Origin: Isoetes taiwanensis
Taxonomy: Eukaryota; Streptophyta; Lycopodiopsida; Isoetales; Isoetaceae
Assembly (NCBI GenBank): GCA_021234155.1
Contig: JAJEKV010000026.1
Location: 2,730,001 to 2,794,000 of the forward strand
Direction of reading: 5' to 3'
DNA length: 64,000 nt
Part shown: in pieces, positions 46,446-60,538 of the stretch
Numbering within the stretch: the first letter of the stretch is position 1
Layout: the number at the start of each line of letters is the position of its first letter
Notes under the pieces: model-generated
Seen by the model: the letters and a program-made list of their open reading frames with translations, nothing else
What the model was told of the DNA's origin: nothing
Databases searched by the model: none
Program-made: the position numbers and the translations under genes

Positions 46446-47084
46446 CACTACAAGGGATAGTCGACCTTCAACGACGTCTCGAGGTCGTTGAACGACGTCA
46501 AATCGTCGAGGAACGACGACAACGTCGTTTAACGACGGTGACGTCGTTCAACGGCATCACGACGTCGTTCAACGACGCCACACAGAGCTGACGTGTCCAC
46601 CATGCCTGCGTGGCATGGTTCTGGCGCCACGCCGCAAGCGGCGCGTGTCGTGCACGCGCACAAAACGCCGCTTAACGCCGCCTCGTGGATCCGGCGTGGC
46701 ACATCCGGGCTACGCGGCTTGGCGACATGCCGTGCCGGCACGCCACCGTGTTACGCCATCGCCGACATGATGTCGCTGAACGGCGACTAAAAAATCGACG
46801 TGACCCGGTCGGCCTTCGCGGGCTTGGCGACATGCCAGGTGGCACGCCAAAGTGTCCCGCCATCGCCGACATGACGCCGTTAAATGACGCTTTCACCTTT
46901 TGAGAATATCGGCGACGGCGGCGTTAGTTTTGCCCGGCGGGCGGCATCGTCCGCCCACGCTTATTGTCGCCAGAGCGCCACGTAAAAACGTCGTTTAACG
47001 ACGCCACTTTTTATTTTTATTTTTTATTTTTTTTGGGGAAAAAAAACGTCGCGAAAAAATTTAATAATCGACGCCGCTTCCGCT

Positions 47085-50000
47085 TGGAATGCCAAAATTA
47101 CCCTATGGACTAAGTTACACCGGTCGGTTTTGCAAAAATCCACACACTTAAGGACCCCTACATTGTAGTATTCAACAAACCCACCTCCTAGGCCAATTGA
47201 CTACGAAAATGTTGGACATAAGATAGTTTGGCGCTTCTTCGAAGGGGGCCTGGCCTTCGCCACAAACCTTGGTCCCTAGGGCAATGTCGACGCTCGAGTC
47301 CATTGGCGAGCCAATCACGATTCCCGAGAGGGGAAAGTTGCCCGTCCGTCGCCGGGGCCTTCGGGAGAGGACTTTTTGGGGCAAGCCGCTTCGGGTGGTT
47401 TTAGGGTCCGTGCTCAAGGCCAACACCCCCTCTACGCCAAGACACTGGCAAGAAGGTCCTAGTCGAATCGACAAGGATAGAGCCTCCAAACGTAAACCCT
47501 ATGAGTTGCCGTTCCAAATAGGGGTTTGCATTTTGGGTGCCGAAGTTTTGGTCTTTTGCACTTGGGACGTGGCCGATCACATGCGTTGAGAACGCTAAGC
47601 AAGGGGAACCGACGGAATGGATTTTGGACCTGTACTCCCCGTTGTGGCGCTTAGAAGTCAAGGCCCACTTTTTTGCGAGTAGCAAGGCATTCGTAAATTC
47701 GTAATTAATGCATAGTAATGGACCTAAATTCTGATTTTTGTCACGAAGCTTCCTAAGTCATCGCCAACATACAGGCCAACTTTCAAAAATTTTGGATAAG
47801 GTTTAGATCAAATAGTTTGCATTAGAACGGTCCCGGCAGCTGTTGTTGGGCGTACCGAGCCGGCACACTTGCCCAAGTCAAACAAGGCCAGGACCTTGCA
47901 AGGCCTCCTCATTAGAGGGGAGAGTCCAACCCCGTGAGGCGAGCCCCAAAAGCTTCCCCGAGGCAGCCCTTTCTCGGCAAATTCCAGCCCGGGGACATAT
48001 GCTAAAAAGACCACACTCCCGGATCTCGGTTCCCGTATCCGACCGTTGAATCCTTTGTTCAAGGAACCTGGTCCGAGAAGGTCCAAAAAAATCCAACATC
48101 CGTCCGGAGAACATATCAAACCGCTGGAAGCCCATGGGCGGCGGATTAGAAACCAAAGTGTTTTGTCGTTCGGACATTGCGGAGGCTCCGAAATGGCGAT
48201 CCGACTTCGCCACATCGTCCGGAATGCCAAAATTACCCTAAGGACCAAGTTACACGGTCAGTTTTGCAAAAGAAAGAAACACTTACGCCCTACATTGCAG
48301 TATTCGCCAGCCCACCTCCTAGGCCAATTGACTACGAAAGTGTGTTGCACATGAGATAGTTTGGCTTCTTCGAAAGGGGTGGGCTTCGGCCACAAAACTT
48401 GGTCCCTAGGGCAATGTCGACGCTCGAGTCCATTGGCGCAGACGGATCACGGTTTCGAGAGGGAAGTTGCCCGTCCGTCGCCCGTGGCCTTTGGGAGAGG
48501 ACTTTTGGGGCAAGCTGCCTCGGTGGTTTTAGGGTCCGTGTGCTCGGCGTCCAACACCCCCTCTACGTCAAGACACGGCGCAAGGTCTTAGTCAAATCTG
48601 ACAAGGATAGAGCCTCCGAAACGTAAACCCTATGAGTTGCCAGGTTCTAGCAAGGGTTTGCGTTTTGGGTGCCGAGTTTTGGTCTTTTGCACTTGGGACG
48701 TGGCCGATCACATGCAGTTGAGAACGCGAAGCAAGGGGAACTGACGGAATGGAGTTTGGACCTGTACTCCTCCCGTTGTGCCAGTTAGAAGTCAAGGGCC
48801 GCTTTTGCAGTAGCAAGACATTCGCAAATTCGTAATTAATGCATAGTACGGACTTAAATTCTGATTTTTTGTCAGCTAGCTTCGTAAATCATCGCCAACA
48901 TACAGGCCAACTTTCAAAAATTTTGGATAAGGTTTAGATCAAACAGTTTGTATTAAAACAGTCCGGGCAGCCTGTTGTTGGGCAGCCGAGCTGGCACACT
49001 TGCCCAAGTCAAACAAGGCCAGGACCTTGCAAGGCCTCCTCATTAGAGGGGAGAGTCCGAACCCCAGGAGGCGAGCCCCAAAAAGCTTCCCGAGGCAGCC
49101 TTTCCTGGCAGCGCTCCGCCGGGGGGGCGTATGCTAAAGACCACACTCCCGGATCTCGGTTCCCGTATCCGACCGTTGAATCCTTTGTTCCAGGAACCTG
49201 GTCCGAGAAGTTCCAAAAAAATCCAACATCCGTCCGGGAGAACATATCAAACCGCGAAGCATCCTGCGGGCGACAGTGTAGAAACCAAAGTGTTTTGTCG
49301 TTCGGACATTGCAGAGGCTCCAAAATGCCGATCCGACTTCGCCACATCGTCCGGAATGCCAAAATTACCCTAGGGACCAAGTTACACGGTCAGTTTTGCA
49401 AAAGAAAGAAACACTTACACCCTACATTGCAGTATTCAGCAGCCACCTCTTAGGCCAATTGACTACGAGTGTGTTGCACATGAGATAGTTTGGCGCTTCT
49501 TCGAGAAGGGGTGGGCTTCTGGCCACAAAACTTGGTCCCTAGGGCAATGTCGACGCTCGAGTCCATTGGCGAGAGACATCATGGTTCCGAGAGGGAAGTT
49601 GCCCGTCCGCCGGGGCCTTCGGAGAGGACTTTTGGGGCAAGCTGCTTCCGGGTGGTTTTAGGGTCCGTGCTCTGGCGTCAACACCCCCACGCCAAGACAC
49701 GCGCGCAAGGTCCTAGTCGAATCGACAAGGATAGAGCCTCCCCAAACGTAAACCCTATGAGTTGCCGTGTTTCCGCCAGGGTTTGCATTTTGGGTGCCGA
49801 AGTTTTGGTCTTTTGCACTTGGGGCGTGGCCGATCACATGCGATTGAGAACGCCGCAAGGAAACCGACGGAATGGAGTTTGGACCTGTACTCCTCCCGTT
49901 GTGGCGCTTAGAAGTCAAGGCCCACTTTTTGCAAGTAGCAAGGCATTCGTAAATTCGTAATTAATGCATAGTAATGGACTTAAATTCTGATTTTTGTCAG

Positions 50001-53000
50001 CTAGCTTCCTAATTCATCGCCAACATACAGGCCAACTTTCAAAAATTTTGGATAAGGTTTAGATCAAATAGTTTGCACTAGAACGGTCCGGGCAGCTGTT
50101 GTTGGGCAGCCGAAGCCGGCACACTTGCCCAAGTCAAACAAGGCCGGGGACCTTGCAAGGCCTCCTCATTAGAGGGGAGAGTCCAGAACCCCGGGGAGGC
50201 GAGCCCCAAAAAGCTTCCCCGAGGCAGCCTTTCACCGGCAAATAAGCCTCACGGGGGCGTATGCTAAAAAACCCACACTCCGGATCTCGGTTCCGTGTCC
50301 CAATCGTTGAATCCTTTGTTCAAGGAACCTGGGTCCGAGAAGGTCCAAAAAATCCAACATCCGTCCGGAGAACATATCAAACCGCGAAGCGTCTGCGGCG
50401 GCGATTAGTAGAAACCAAAGTGTTTTGTCGTTCGGACATTGCGGAGGTTCGAAATGGCGATCCGACTTACGCCACATCGTCCGGAATGCCAAAATTACCC
50501 TAAGGACCAAGTTACACGGTCAGTTTGCAAAAGAAAGAAATACTTACGCCCTACATTGCGATTCGCCAGCCCACCTCCTAGGCCAATTGACTACGAAAGT
50601 GTGTTGCACATGAGATAGTTTGGCTTCTTCGAGAAGGGTGGGCTTCTGGCCACAAAACTTGGTCCCTAGGGCAATGTCGACGTTCTGAGTCCATTGGCAG
50701 AGACAGATCACGGTTTCGGAGAGGGGAAGTTGCCCGTCCGTCGCCAGGGCCTTTGGGAGAGGACTTTTGGGGCAAGCTGCTTCCGGGTGGTTTTTAGGGT
50801 CCATGCTCTTCCGTCAACACCCCCTCTCGTCAAGACACGCGGCGAAAGTCCTAGTCAAATCGACAAGGATAGAGCCTCCGAAACGTAAACCCTATGAGTT
50901 GCCAGGTTCTAGCAAGGGTTTGCGTTTTGGGTGCCGAGTTTTGGTCTTTTGCACTTGGGACATGGCCGATCACATGCAGTTGAGAACGCCAAGCAAGGGA
51001 ACCCGACGGAATGGAGTTTGGACCTGTACTCCTCCCGTTGTGCCAGTTAGAAGTCAAGGGCCGCTTTTGCAGTAGCAAGACATTCGCAAATTCGTAATTA
51101 ATGCATAGTACGGACTTAAATTCTGATTTTTTGTCAGCTAGCTTCGTAAATCATCGCCAACATACAGGCCAACTTTCAAAAATTTTGGATAAGGTTTAGA
51201 TCAAACAGGTTTTGCATTAGAACAGTCCGGGGCAGCTTTGTTGTTGGGCAGCCGAAGCACACTTGCCCAAGTCAAACAAGGCCAGGACCTTACAAGACCT
51301 TCTCATTAGAGGGGAGAGTCCGAACCCCAGGAGGCGAGCCCCAAAAAGCTTCCCGAGGCAGCCTTTCCTGGCAGCGCTCCGCCAGGGGGGCGTACGCTAA
51401 AGACCACACTCCCAGATCTCGGTTCCCGTATCCGACCGTTGAATCCTTTGTTCAAGGAACCTGGTCCGAGAAGGTCCAAAAAAATCCAACATCCGTCCGG
51501 AGAACATATCAAACCCAAGGCCCCCCAAGGCGACAAAAGTGTATAAACCAAAGTGTTTTGTCGTTCGGACATTATTGGAGGTTCGAAATGGCGATCCGAC
51601 TTAAGCCACATCGTCCGGAATGCCAAAATTACCCTAGGGACCAAGTTACACGGCCGGTTTTGCAAAAGAAAGAAACACTTTACGCCCCTACATTGCAAGA
51701 TTCACAGACCACCTCCTAGGCCAATTGACTACGAGTGTGTTGCACATGAGATAGTTTGGCTTCTTCGAAGGGGTGGGCTTCGCCACAAAACTTGGTCCCT
51801 AGGGCAATGTCGACGCTCGAGTCCATTGGCGAGACAGATCACGGTTTCTTTGAGGGAAGTTGCCCGTCCGTCGCCCGGGCCTTCGGGAGAGGGACTTTTG
51901 GGGCAAGCTTCTTCCCGGTGGTTTTAGGGTCCGTGCTCTCGGCGGCCAACACCCCCTCTATGTCAAGACATCTAAGAAGGTCCTAGTCAAAATCGACAAG
52001 GATAGAGCCTCCTCAAACGTAAACCCTATGAGTTGCCGTGTTCTAGCAAGGGTTTGGCGTTTTGGGTGCCGAAGCTTTGGTCTTTGCACTTGGGACATGG
52101 CCGATCACATGCAGTTGAGAACGCCAAGCAAGGGGAACTGACGGAATGGAGTTTGGACCATCCTACTCCTCCCGTTGTGGCGCTTAGAAGTCAAGGGTCG
52201 CTTTTGCGTGTTTTCCATTAAGTAAATTCGTAATTAATGCATAGTAATGGACTTAAATTCTGATTTTTGTCGCCTAGCCGTAAGTCATCGCCAACATACA
52301 GGCCAACTTTCAAAATTTTTGGATAAGGTTTAGATCAAACAGTTTGCACTAGAACGGTCCCGCAGCTTTGTTGTTGGGCAGCCGAAATGCACACTTGCCC
52401 AAGTCAAACAAGGCCAGGACCTTGCAAGGCCTCCTCATTAGAGGGGAGAGTCCAACCCCGTGAGGCGAGCCCCAAAAGCTTCCCCGAGGCAGCCTTTCTC
52501 GGCGGCAAGCCCACGGGGCGATGCTAAAGACCACACTCCCCGGATCTCTGGTTCCGTGTATCCGGCCCGTTGAATCCTTTGTTCCGGAACCTGGTCCGAG
52601 AAGCTCCAAAAATCCAACATCCGTCCGGGAGAACATATCAAACCGCGAAGCGTCCTGCGAGCGACAGTGTAGAAACCAAAGTGTTTTGTCGTTCGGACAT
52701 TGCAGAGGCTCCAAAATGTCGATCCGACTTCGCCACATCGTCCGGAATGCCAAAATTACCCTAGGGACCAAGTTACACCTGGCCAGTTTGCAAAAGAAAG
52801 AAACACTTACGCCCTACATTGCGGTGATTCAAAGAACCACCTCCTAGGCCAATTGACTCACGAGTGTGTTGCACATGAGATAGTTTGGCGCTTCTTGAAA
52901 GGGGTGGGCTTCGGCCACAAAAACTTGGTCCCTAGGGCAATGTCGACGTTTTGAGTCCATTGGCGAGAGACAGATCCATCACTGCTCCCGGAGAGGGGAA

Positions 53001-54562
53001 GTTGCCCGTCCCGTCGCCGGGCCTTCGGAGAGGACTTTTGGGGCAAGCTGCTTCGGGTGGTTTTTAGGTCCGTTCAAGGCCAACACCCCCCACGCCAAGA
53101 CACGGCGCAAGGTCCTAGTCAAATCGACAAGGATAGAGCCTCCCAAACATAAACCCTATGAGTTGCCGTGTTCTAGCGGGGTTTGGCGCTTTGGGTGCCG
53201 AAGTTTTGGTCTTTTGCACTTGGGACGTGGCGATCACATGCGCTTGAGAACGCCAAGCAAGGGGAACCGACGGAATGGAGTTTGGACCTCGCACTCCCCC
53301 GCTGTGGCGCTTAGAAGTCAAGGGTCGCTTTTGCAAAGAGCAAGACATTCGTAAATTCGTAATTAATGCATAGTACGGACTTAAATTCTGATTTTTTGTC
53401 GCCTAGCTTTCTAAGTCATCGCCAACATACAGTGCCAACTTTCAAAAATTTTGGACAAGGTTTAGATCAAATAGTTTGCACTAGAACGGCCCGGGCAGCT
53501 GTTGTTGGGCAGCCGAGCCGCACACTTGCCCAAGTCAAACAAGGCCGGGACCTTGCAAGGCCTCCTCATTAGAGGGGAGAGTCCAACCCCGTGAGGCGAG
53601 CCCCAAAAGCTTCCCGAGGCAGCCTTTCTGGCAAATAAGCCCACGGGGCGATGCTAAAGACCACACTCCCCGATCTCGGTTCCCCGTGATCCGGCCGTTG
53701 AATCCTTTGTTCCAGGAACCTGGTCCGAAAGGTCCAAAAAATCCAACATCCGGTCCGGGAGAACATATCAAACCCACAAGCGCCCCCCGGCGGCATGTGT
53801 AGAAACCAAAGTGTTTTGTCGTTCGGACATTGCGAGGGCTCAAATGCCGATCCGACTTATACATCGTCCGAATGCCAAAATTACCCTAGGGACCAAGTTA
53901 CACCTGGCCGGTTTTGCAAAAGAAAGAAACACTTACGCCCTACATTGCAGATTTCAAAGAGACCACCTCCTAGGCCAATTGACTACGAGTGTGTTGCACA
54001 TGAGATAGTTTGGCGCTTCTTCGAAAGGGTGGGCTTCGGCCACAAAACTTGGTCCCTAGGGCAATGTCGACGCTCCGAGTCCATTGGCGAGAGATCCGCG
54101 GTTCCGGAGAGGGAAGTTGCCCGTCCGTCGCCCGGGCCTTCCGGGAGAGGACTTTTGGGGCAAGCCGCTTCCGGTGGTTTTAGGGTCCGGTGCTCTGGCG
54201 TCAATACCCCCTCTCTACGTCCAAGACACGGCGCAAGTTCCTAGTCAAATCGACAAGCATAGAGCCTCGAAAGCGTAAACCCTATGAGTTGCCGGGTTCC
54301 CAGCGGGGTTTGGCGTTTTGGGTGCCGAAGTTTTGGTCTTTTGCACTTGGGACGCCACCGATCACATGCGAGAAACGCTGCGAAGCAAGGGGAACCGACG
54401 GAATGGAGTTTGGACCTGTACTCCTCCGTTGTGGCGCTTAGAAGTCAAGGCCCGCTTTTGCGATAGTAAGACATTCAGAAATTGTAATTAATGCATAGTA
54501 CGGGACTTAAATTCTGATTTTTTGTCGACTAGCTTCCTAAGTCATCGCCAACATACGAGGCA
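47085..54562. repeat. Tandem array of 1.13-kb units, about 6.6 copies
   Basis: The word GGCCAATTGACT occurs at 47191, 48322, 49453, 50581, 51719, 52847 and 53973, spacing 1131, 1131, 1128, 1138, 1128 and 1126. Units are highly similar over most of their length but differ by small indels at a few fixed short GC-rich sites. No unit has an ORF conserved across copies. This is a satellite-like expansion inside the CACTA-like element. Confidence 0.93.
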
Positions 54563-54628
54563 TGTTGAGATAAACTATATCTTCGCATGTTGGTAGGGTA
54601 TTAGTTCTCATAGCAGGGGACAAAATTA

Positions 54629-54743
<115 letters not shown>

Positions 54744-56660
54744 CGTAACAAGCTAACACGTAGCTACATATACTATTGGTGGAAACCTAACCTTTTAAAT
54801 CTAACAAAATAAAATTTTAAGATAAACTACATCTTTGCATGTTGGTAAGGTATTAGTTATCGTAGCAGGTAAGGTATTACTAGTTATCATCATCGTATTA
54901 TATACCTCATAGCTCAACGGATGTACCACAAAACATTGAACATTTTCATGGTGGTATATTTCATAACTTTAACGGGTGTAACAAGTCAAATAAACCCCTA
55001 TCCAGTTAAATAAACCCATGTATCAAGTGTACATGCATTCTATACTATTAATTTTTTTTTTTGGTCGTCGTAAAAAAAAAAAAAACGTTACAAACGTCGT
55101 TCAACGACGTTTTGTGTCGTCGTTTAACGACGGCGATCGACGCCGCGTAAACGGCGACGACAATGGATTTAAATCGAAAAAGTGACAATCCCGCCGCTTA
55201 TTTTCGAGCAAGCAAAGCTTATGGAGGAGCATTTTTTGAGGCGATTTTCGGCGCGGATCTACTTTGGGGTCTATTCTAAGTGTAAGACAAGCTTCATAAG
55301 GTATGTGCACGGATCAACCAACTCGTTTTTTGAATCTAAACTTGTTTTTGGGTAGATTTAGGGCTTTTTGTATTTGTTGTTTGTTCTTCCTTCAACCTTC
55401 ATTCTTCTTCTTCCATACATATTCTTCCATTCCCTTTGTCATCTTCTTCTTCGATTCTTCCTCCTCTTATACTACTTCTTCCTCCTCTTATTCAAATTCT
55501 TACTCTTAATCCTCCTCTTGCGCTTCATCTTCTTCGTATTATTCCTCCCCATTTTTGGGTTCCTCCTCTTCTTCTTAGCCTTTTCTTCTTCGGAATTCTT
55601 CCATTCTTCTTCTAATTTTTTTCCCATCTAAGAAGACGTGGTTAAAAAGATTTAGACCCTTCTTCTTTCCAAAATTTTTCCTTATTAGTTGTTTTATACT
55701 ATTTCTTTCTAATCATTGAATTTTTTGTTTTGCATGTACACTCCTAGCAAAATGTGTTGTTCTTGCAAAACAAGTTGGCACCTCTTCCAGGTAAGGATTT
55801 AATTTTTTCAATACACTAATAAAATACTAATGCTTTACTTAGGTTAAATTGTTATCCAAGAAGGGGACGTCATTGAAACCACCCCTCCCCCATTGATTTT
55901 CCATATTTTTTTTTCCTTTAAGTTGTTTATTTATACTAATATTTTACTAATCATTGAATTTATTGTTTTGCATGTACACTCCTAGCAAATGCGTTGTTTG
56001 TGCAAAACAACTTTGCCACCTTGTACCAGGTAAGCATTTAATTTTAAATATGCTTAATGTATTGATTAATGTATTTAGCTTAATTTATTGATTAATGTAT
56101 TTAGCTAAAAAATTGGGGCTTCATTTATTTTTGTATTTTTTTAATATATTTAAGCGACATCATTTAATGACGTTAAAATCTTATATTTCTTTATTGGTTA
56201 AATTCATTTTATAGGCTTTAAATTAAATGTATTAACTTCATTCATAATAAATGTATTATTATTATTTTTTTCAATTTCTAAAAAAAAAAATAATAAAAAA
56301 AAATAAAAAAAAAATTAAATTTTTTTTTTTTTAATACACGTAAGCAACGTCGTTAACGTGGCTGCCACGTCGCCGCGAACGGCTACGGGTAACGCCCAGC
56401 GGCGCCCCCGCTGCGTGGTCGCGTGTCGCGTGGCGACGCCGCGTAAACGACGTCAAACACGCACGCTGCCGCCGTCGGCATCCCGCTTCGCCGACGCCAT
56501 TGCCGCGGCGGCGTGGCGCCCACGTATCGCGTGGCGTCGTTGAACGACGTCACGTCGTCGCTTTAAGACGACGCCGTTGCGACGCGTATAGCGACGCGTC
56601 CGCGTCGTAAAACGACGTGTAGACGTCGTTATAGGCGTCGTTCATCGACTTTTTGGCGTC

Positions 56661-58135
56661 CCCCTGCCTGGAACCCCCTGCCTGGAACCCCCTGTTATTT
56701 TGCTACATATTCTAAACGAGGTGCATCCTGGACTACCACAGTCGTCGGATTCGTCGATCCTACGACCCAGATCGTATGTTGGGGCCTCTGGGCACCTCTC
56801 GTTTCACTTATAGTCATTTATGATTGGAGGCGCCTATGATTTTGAAACATATTCTAAACGAGGTGCATCCCGGACTACCGATCGTCCGGATTAAATTAGA
56901 TCCTACGACCCAGATCGTATGTTGGGGCCTCTGGGCATCTCTCGTTTCACTTATAGTCATTTATGATTGGAGGCGCCTATGATTTTGAAATATGATTTCG
57001 CCTAAGGTTTTGAGGGAATATCGAATCTCTATACGGTTTTGCCTAAGATTTTAGAATGTGAAATACAGGGGCTTGAACCTCTATCAAAATAACTCAATGT
57101 CCTAATAAGACTACTTTAACCAATGCACTCAGTGAGCTAATTTGATTATTTTTTATCTTGAATCTATGGTTTTTTTATATAACAACCCATTCAATTGTTT
57201 TAAGGATATATGGTCTATGGTTTCAGGAATTGTTATTTTTACATCCATATCAATTCCCCCTGCCTGGAACCCCCTGTTATTTTGCTACATATTCTAAACG
57301 AGGTGCATCCTGGACTACCACAGTCGTCGGATTCGTCGATCCTACGACCCAGATCGTATGTTGGGGCCTCTGGGCACCTCTCGTTTCACTTATAGTCATT
57401 TATGATTGGAGGCGCCTATGATTTTGAAATATGAAATACGATTTCACCTAAGGTTTTGAGGGAATATCGAATCTCTATATGGTTTTGCCTAAGATTTTAG
57501 AATGTGAAATACGGGGGCTTGAACCTCTATCAAAATAACTCAATGTCCTAATAAGACTACTTTAACCAATGCACTCAGTGAGCTAATTTGATTATTTTTT
57601 ATCTTGAATCTATGGTTTTTTTATATAACAACCCATTCAATTGTTTTAAGGATATATGGTCTATGGTTTCAGGAATTGTTATTTTTACATCCATATCAAT
57701 TCCCCCTGCCTGGAACCCCCTGTTATTTTGCTACATATTCTAAACGAGGTGCATCCTGGGCCTCTGGGCACCTCTCGTTTCACTTATAGTCATTTATGAT
57801 TGGAGGCGCCTATGATTTTGAAATATGAAATATGATTTCGCCTAAGGTTTTGAGGGAATATCGAATCTCTATACGGTTTTGCCTAAGATTTTAGAATGTG
57901 AAATACGGGGGCTCGAACCTCTATCAAAATAACTTAATGTCCTAATAAGACTACTTTAACCAATGCACCCAGTGAGCTAATTTAATTATTATTTATCTTG
58001 AATCTGTGTTTTTTTTTTATAACAACCCATTCAATTGTTTTAAGGATATATGGTCTATGGTTTCAGGAATTGTTATTTTTACATCCATATCAAATCCCCC
58101 TGCCTGGAACCCCCTGTTATTTTTCTATATATTCA
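56661..58135 (-). repeat. 440-bp repeat array, right part
   Basis: Resumes the array cut at 46445, with a small CCTGCCTGGAACCCC duplication at the junction. Units are spaced 446 bases (57167 to 57613) and then about 394 because of an internal deletion. The content is as in the left part. Confidence 0.85.
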
Positions 58136-58198
58136 TAGGACTTTAATCCGACTAACAACATACACAAGCATATTGACCTTTAGTTTGTAGACCTATAG

Positions 58199-60209
58199 AT
58201 ATAACCATCATTCATTTAAATTGGGATTATGTCTATTCCAAAATCGCGCCGTATAAGCTTACTAGCAGCCTTTTTAGGCCTGTAAACATGTTTTTGAAGT
58301 GTGTTCATTTTATGCCTGTGCACATGCATATTGTGTTGAATTTGCAAAACATTGTAAAATACGATGAAATTTAAGGACATTATCACCTTAACGTGGACGA
58401 CATGAACAACTAAAAAAGTGCACATTTTCACTACATATACGTACGACTATGAAATCTGTGGAGTAGAATAACCAGTATATTTCATTACTCCAGTATATTA
58501 TATATAGCAACTACTCTACAAAATTGCTTAAAAAGGGACAAAAATTTGGCAAATAAAGCTTGAACACGTTAAGTGATACTCATACAAATTACTTAAAAAG
58601 GACAAAAATTAAAAAAAGCAAGACACCCAAATCGCGCTTGGCGCTATTTAAAAGTGAAGTCCAAGTTGTTGAACTCCAAAATTAAAGCTTGGATTTCAAA
58701 AATAGAGCTTAAACATTTATACAGAACAATAATAATACTCTCTGAATTGGCTTAAAGAAAGACAAAAATTTATAAGAATTATATTGGAGGACTAATCCAA
58801 ATCGCCCCAGGCGCGATTTGAAGTTAAAGAAAAGTTTTCTGTGACCAAAAACTTATGATTCATAGCTTTGAGCTCCCACTGAAATCTGAAGTTGCTTAGC
58901 AATTTTTGAATGATGTGCATCCTTCATCTGACAAAAGACCATTTTGCATTTGCCTGAAGCTTCAAAATCTCCTAGCTACTAGGAAGATCTCTTTCCTACG
59001 AACAACAGGTACATTTTCGAGATCAAGAGCATGACCAACGGCTCCGAGATTCTTCTCACCACTTAGTATCAGGCTACAGGCACAGCATATGATTTGGGCA
59101 CTGGAAGACGCTTCAATCTTGAGCAATAAGCCAGAAATGACGGCAGAAATCTTGATTCTGGCTTCTACGACAGAAATGACACTGCAATCTGATAAAATCA
59201 AAGCTCCAGCATGCGGTGCAATGAAGGATCTAACTCCGGCTTAGTATGCTCCTGTTTTTCACAGTCACAAATCCAACAAGAGGAAACTCAGCAAGCTCTT
59301 CTTCTGATGTAGGGTTCACATGACGACAATGGAGGCAGCTGATTCCACCGGGCTAGCCCTTTCTTACAGCAACAGATTCACATAGAAATAGCTCAAGAAC
59401 AAAGGGAGATTTCATGGGCTGAATTCCTGTTGAAGAATTTGGTCTAAAATTTTGCAAATTAGCTGCCTTAAGCAGGCACAAGATGGACAGTCCGCACTGA
59501 GGCCTAGATCCTGCACTGGCTCAGCTGCAAGTCCGGGCTGATAGAAAACTACGCTATGTGAACCACACCTGAATTGGCTCAAAAAGACAAGCTCCTATTT
59601 CAAAATCGGCAAAGCTCCCCTGACTACCTGTTCTTACTCTCCATGTTATATTATCTGAAGCAAAAACCTGCAAGAGAGAAGAAGGGAATAACCCACATAA
59701 TTATTTACGAATTCCATGAGCAACTGAAGCTGAGGCAGGCGATTTTTGCACCAGTATTCCGTCTGTAAAACTCTGTGAAAACCCTTTGTGCATTCCGTTA
59801 TCCTCTGGAAACCCTATGTGCATGAAAAAAAAGACAGATGCCTCTTGCAGATCGCCATCACCATCGGAGACGAAGAAACTATGATGGGCAAGAGCAGAAC
59901 ACGAAGCAAAGCAGAGCGCCTTCTTGTAGCAGAGCGCCTTCTTGTAGGGAGTGGACAAAAAAAGGGAAGCAGAAGAAACAGAAAGAAGGAAACGGAGGAA
60001 AAAAAGGGGCGGGGGGAGAAAAATTTTCTGGAAAAGGGAGACGTCAAAAAATCTTTTGGGGGGAATACCAAATTTTAAGAGGGAAAAGTTAAAAAAAGTA
60101 GGCGGGCTGCGGGCAACGCACTCAAAACCGACGTACCAGCCAAAAATATAATTTTTGTTTTTTCCCAATTTTATGACATAAACCCAATTTAAATGAATGT
60201 TGGTTATAT
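58199..60209. mobile_element. Non-autonomous TIR element related to the palindrome-bearing element
   Basis: Bases 58199-58233 and 60175-60209 are inverted repeats, 33 of 35 matching, starting ATATAACCA. A TA at each edge could be the target duplication. The inside of the left end extends the match to the terminus at 7591-7650. Palindrome copies lie at 58629-58649 and 58799-58819, and a half copy at 58240. None of the proteins of the large element is present. The middle (58900-60060) holds unrelated sequence that may be captured host DNA; ORFs there are low complexity. Confidence 0.78.
58629..58819. repeat. Two palindromes in the non-autonomous element
   Basis: Bases 58629-58649 (core CGCGCTTGGCGC) and 58799-58819 (core CGCCCCAGGCGCG) are one- to two-mismatch copies of the palindrome found in 1-7650. 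Confidence 0.85.
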
Positions 60210-60538
60210 AAAAAGAATTAGTATTATCGATGCAATTTCGATATAAAAAATGCTTTCAAAATAAATTAAAAAGAACAAGAACATACCGTTACATATGCTA
60301 AGATCAGGATAGTCATGCGTTGTTCACATTAATATAGCCTTTAGTGTAAATCTTTGCGCCCTAAATATTCTCTTAGAGATATCTACCATGGGAACGCCAC
60401 TCCATAGAGTTTTCAAGTCGTCAATTAAGAGTGATAGATATACATCAAAAATTTTAGGTTGTGAAGGGCCAGCAATATCAAAACTCATCATTATTAAAGA
60501 CTCCCACTACATTTTATAAAAAAAAAAAAATTGTATTT

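Noticed and set aside
47172-54466. Dozens of ORFs of 60-156 residues
   Set aside because: They are shadows of the 1.13-kb repeat; frames are not conserved between units.
55303-55631. Two overlapping ORFs rich in Phe, Leu and Ser
   Set aside because: They derive from a CTT/TCC-rich pyrimidine tract and are not convincing proteins.
59701-60168. 155-residue minus-strand ORF
   Set aside because: Low-complexity Phe/Ser/Pro composition from a purine-rich tract; no domain.
60495-60515. CACTA terminus (CCCACTACATTTT) next to the TNP2 remnant
   Set aside because: Only CACTACA matches by chance, with no subterminal repeats or inverted partner.
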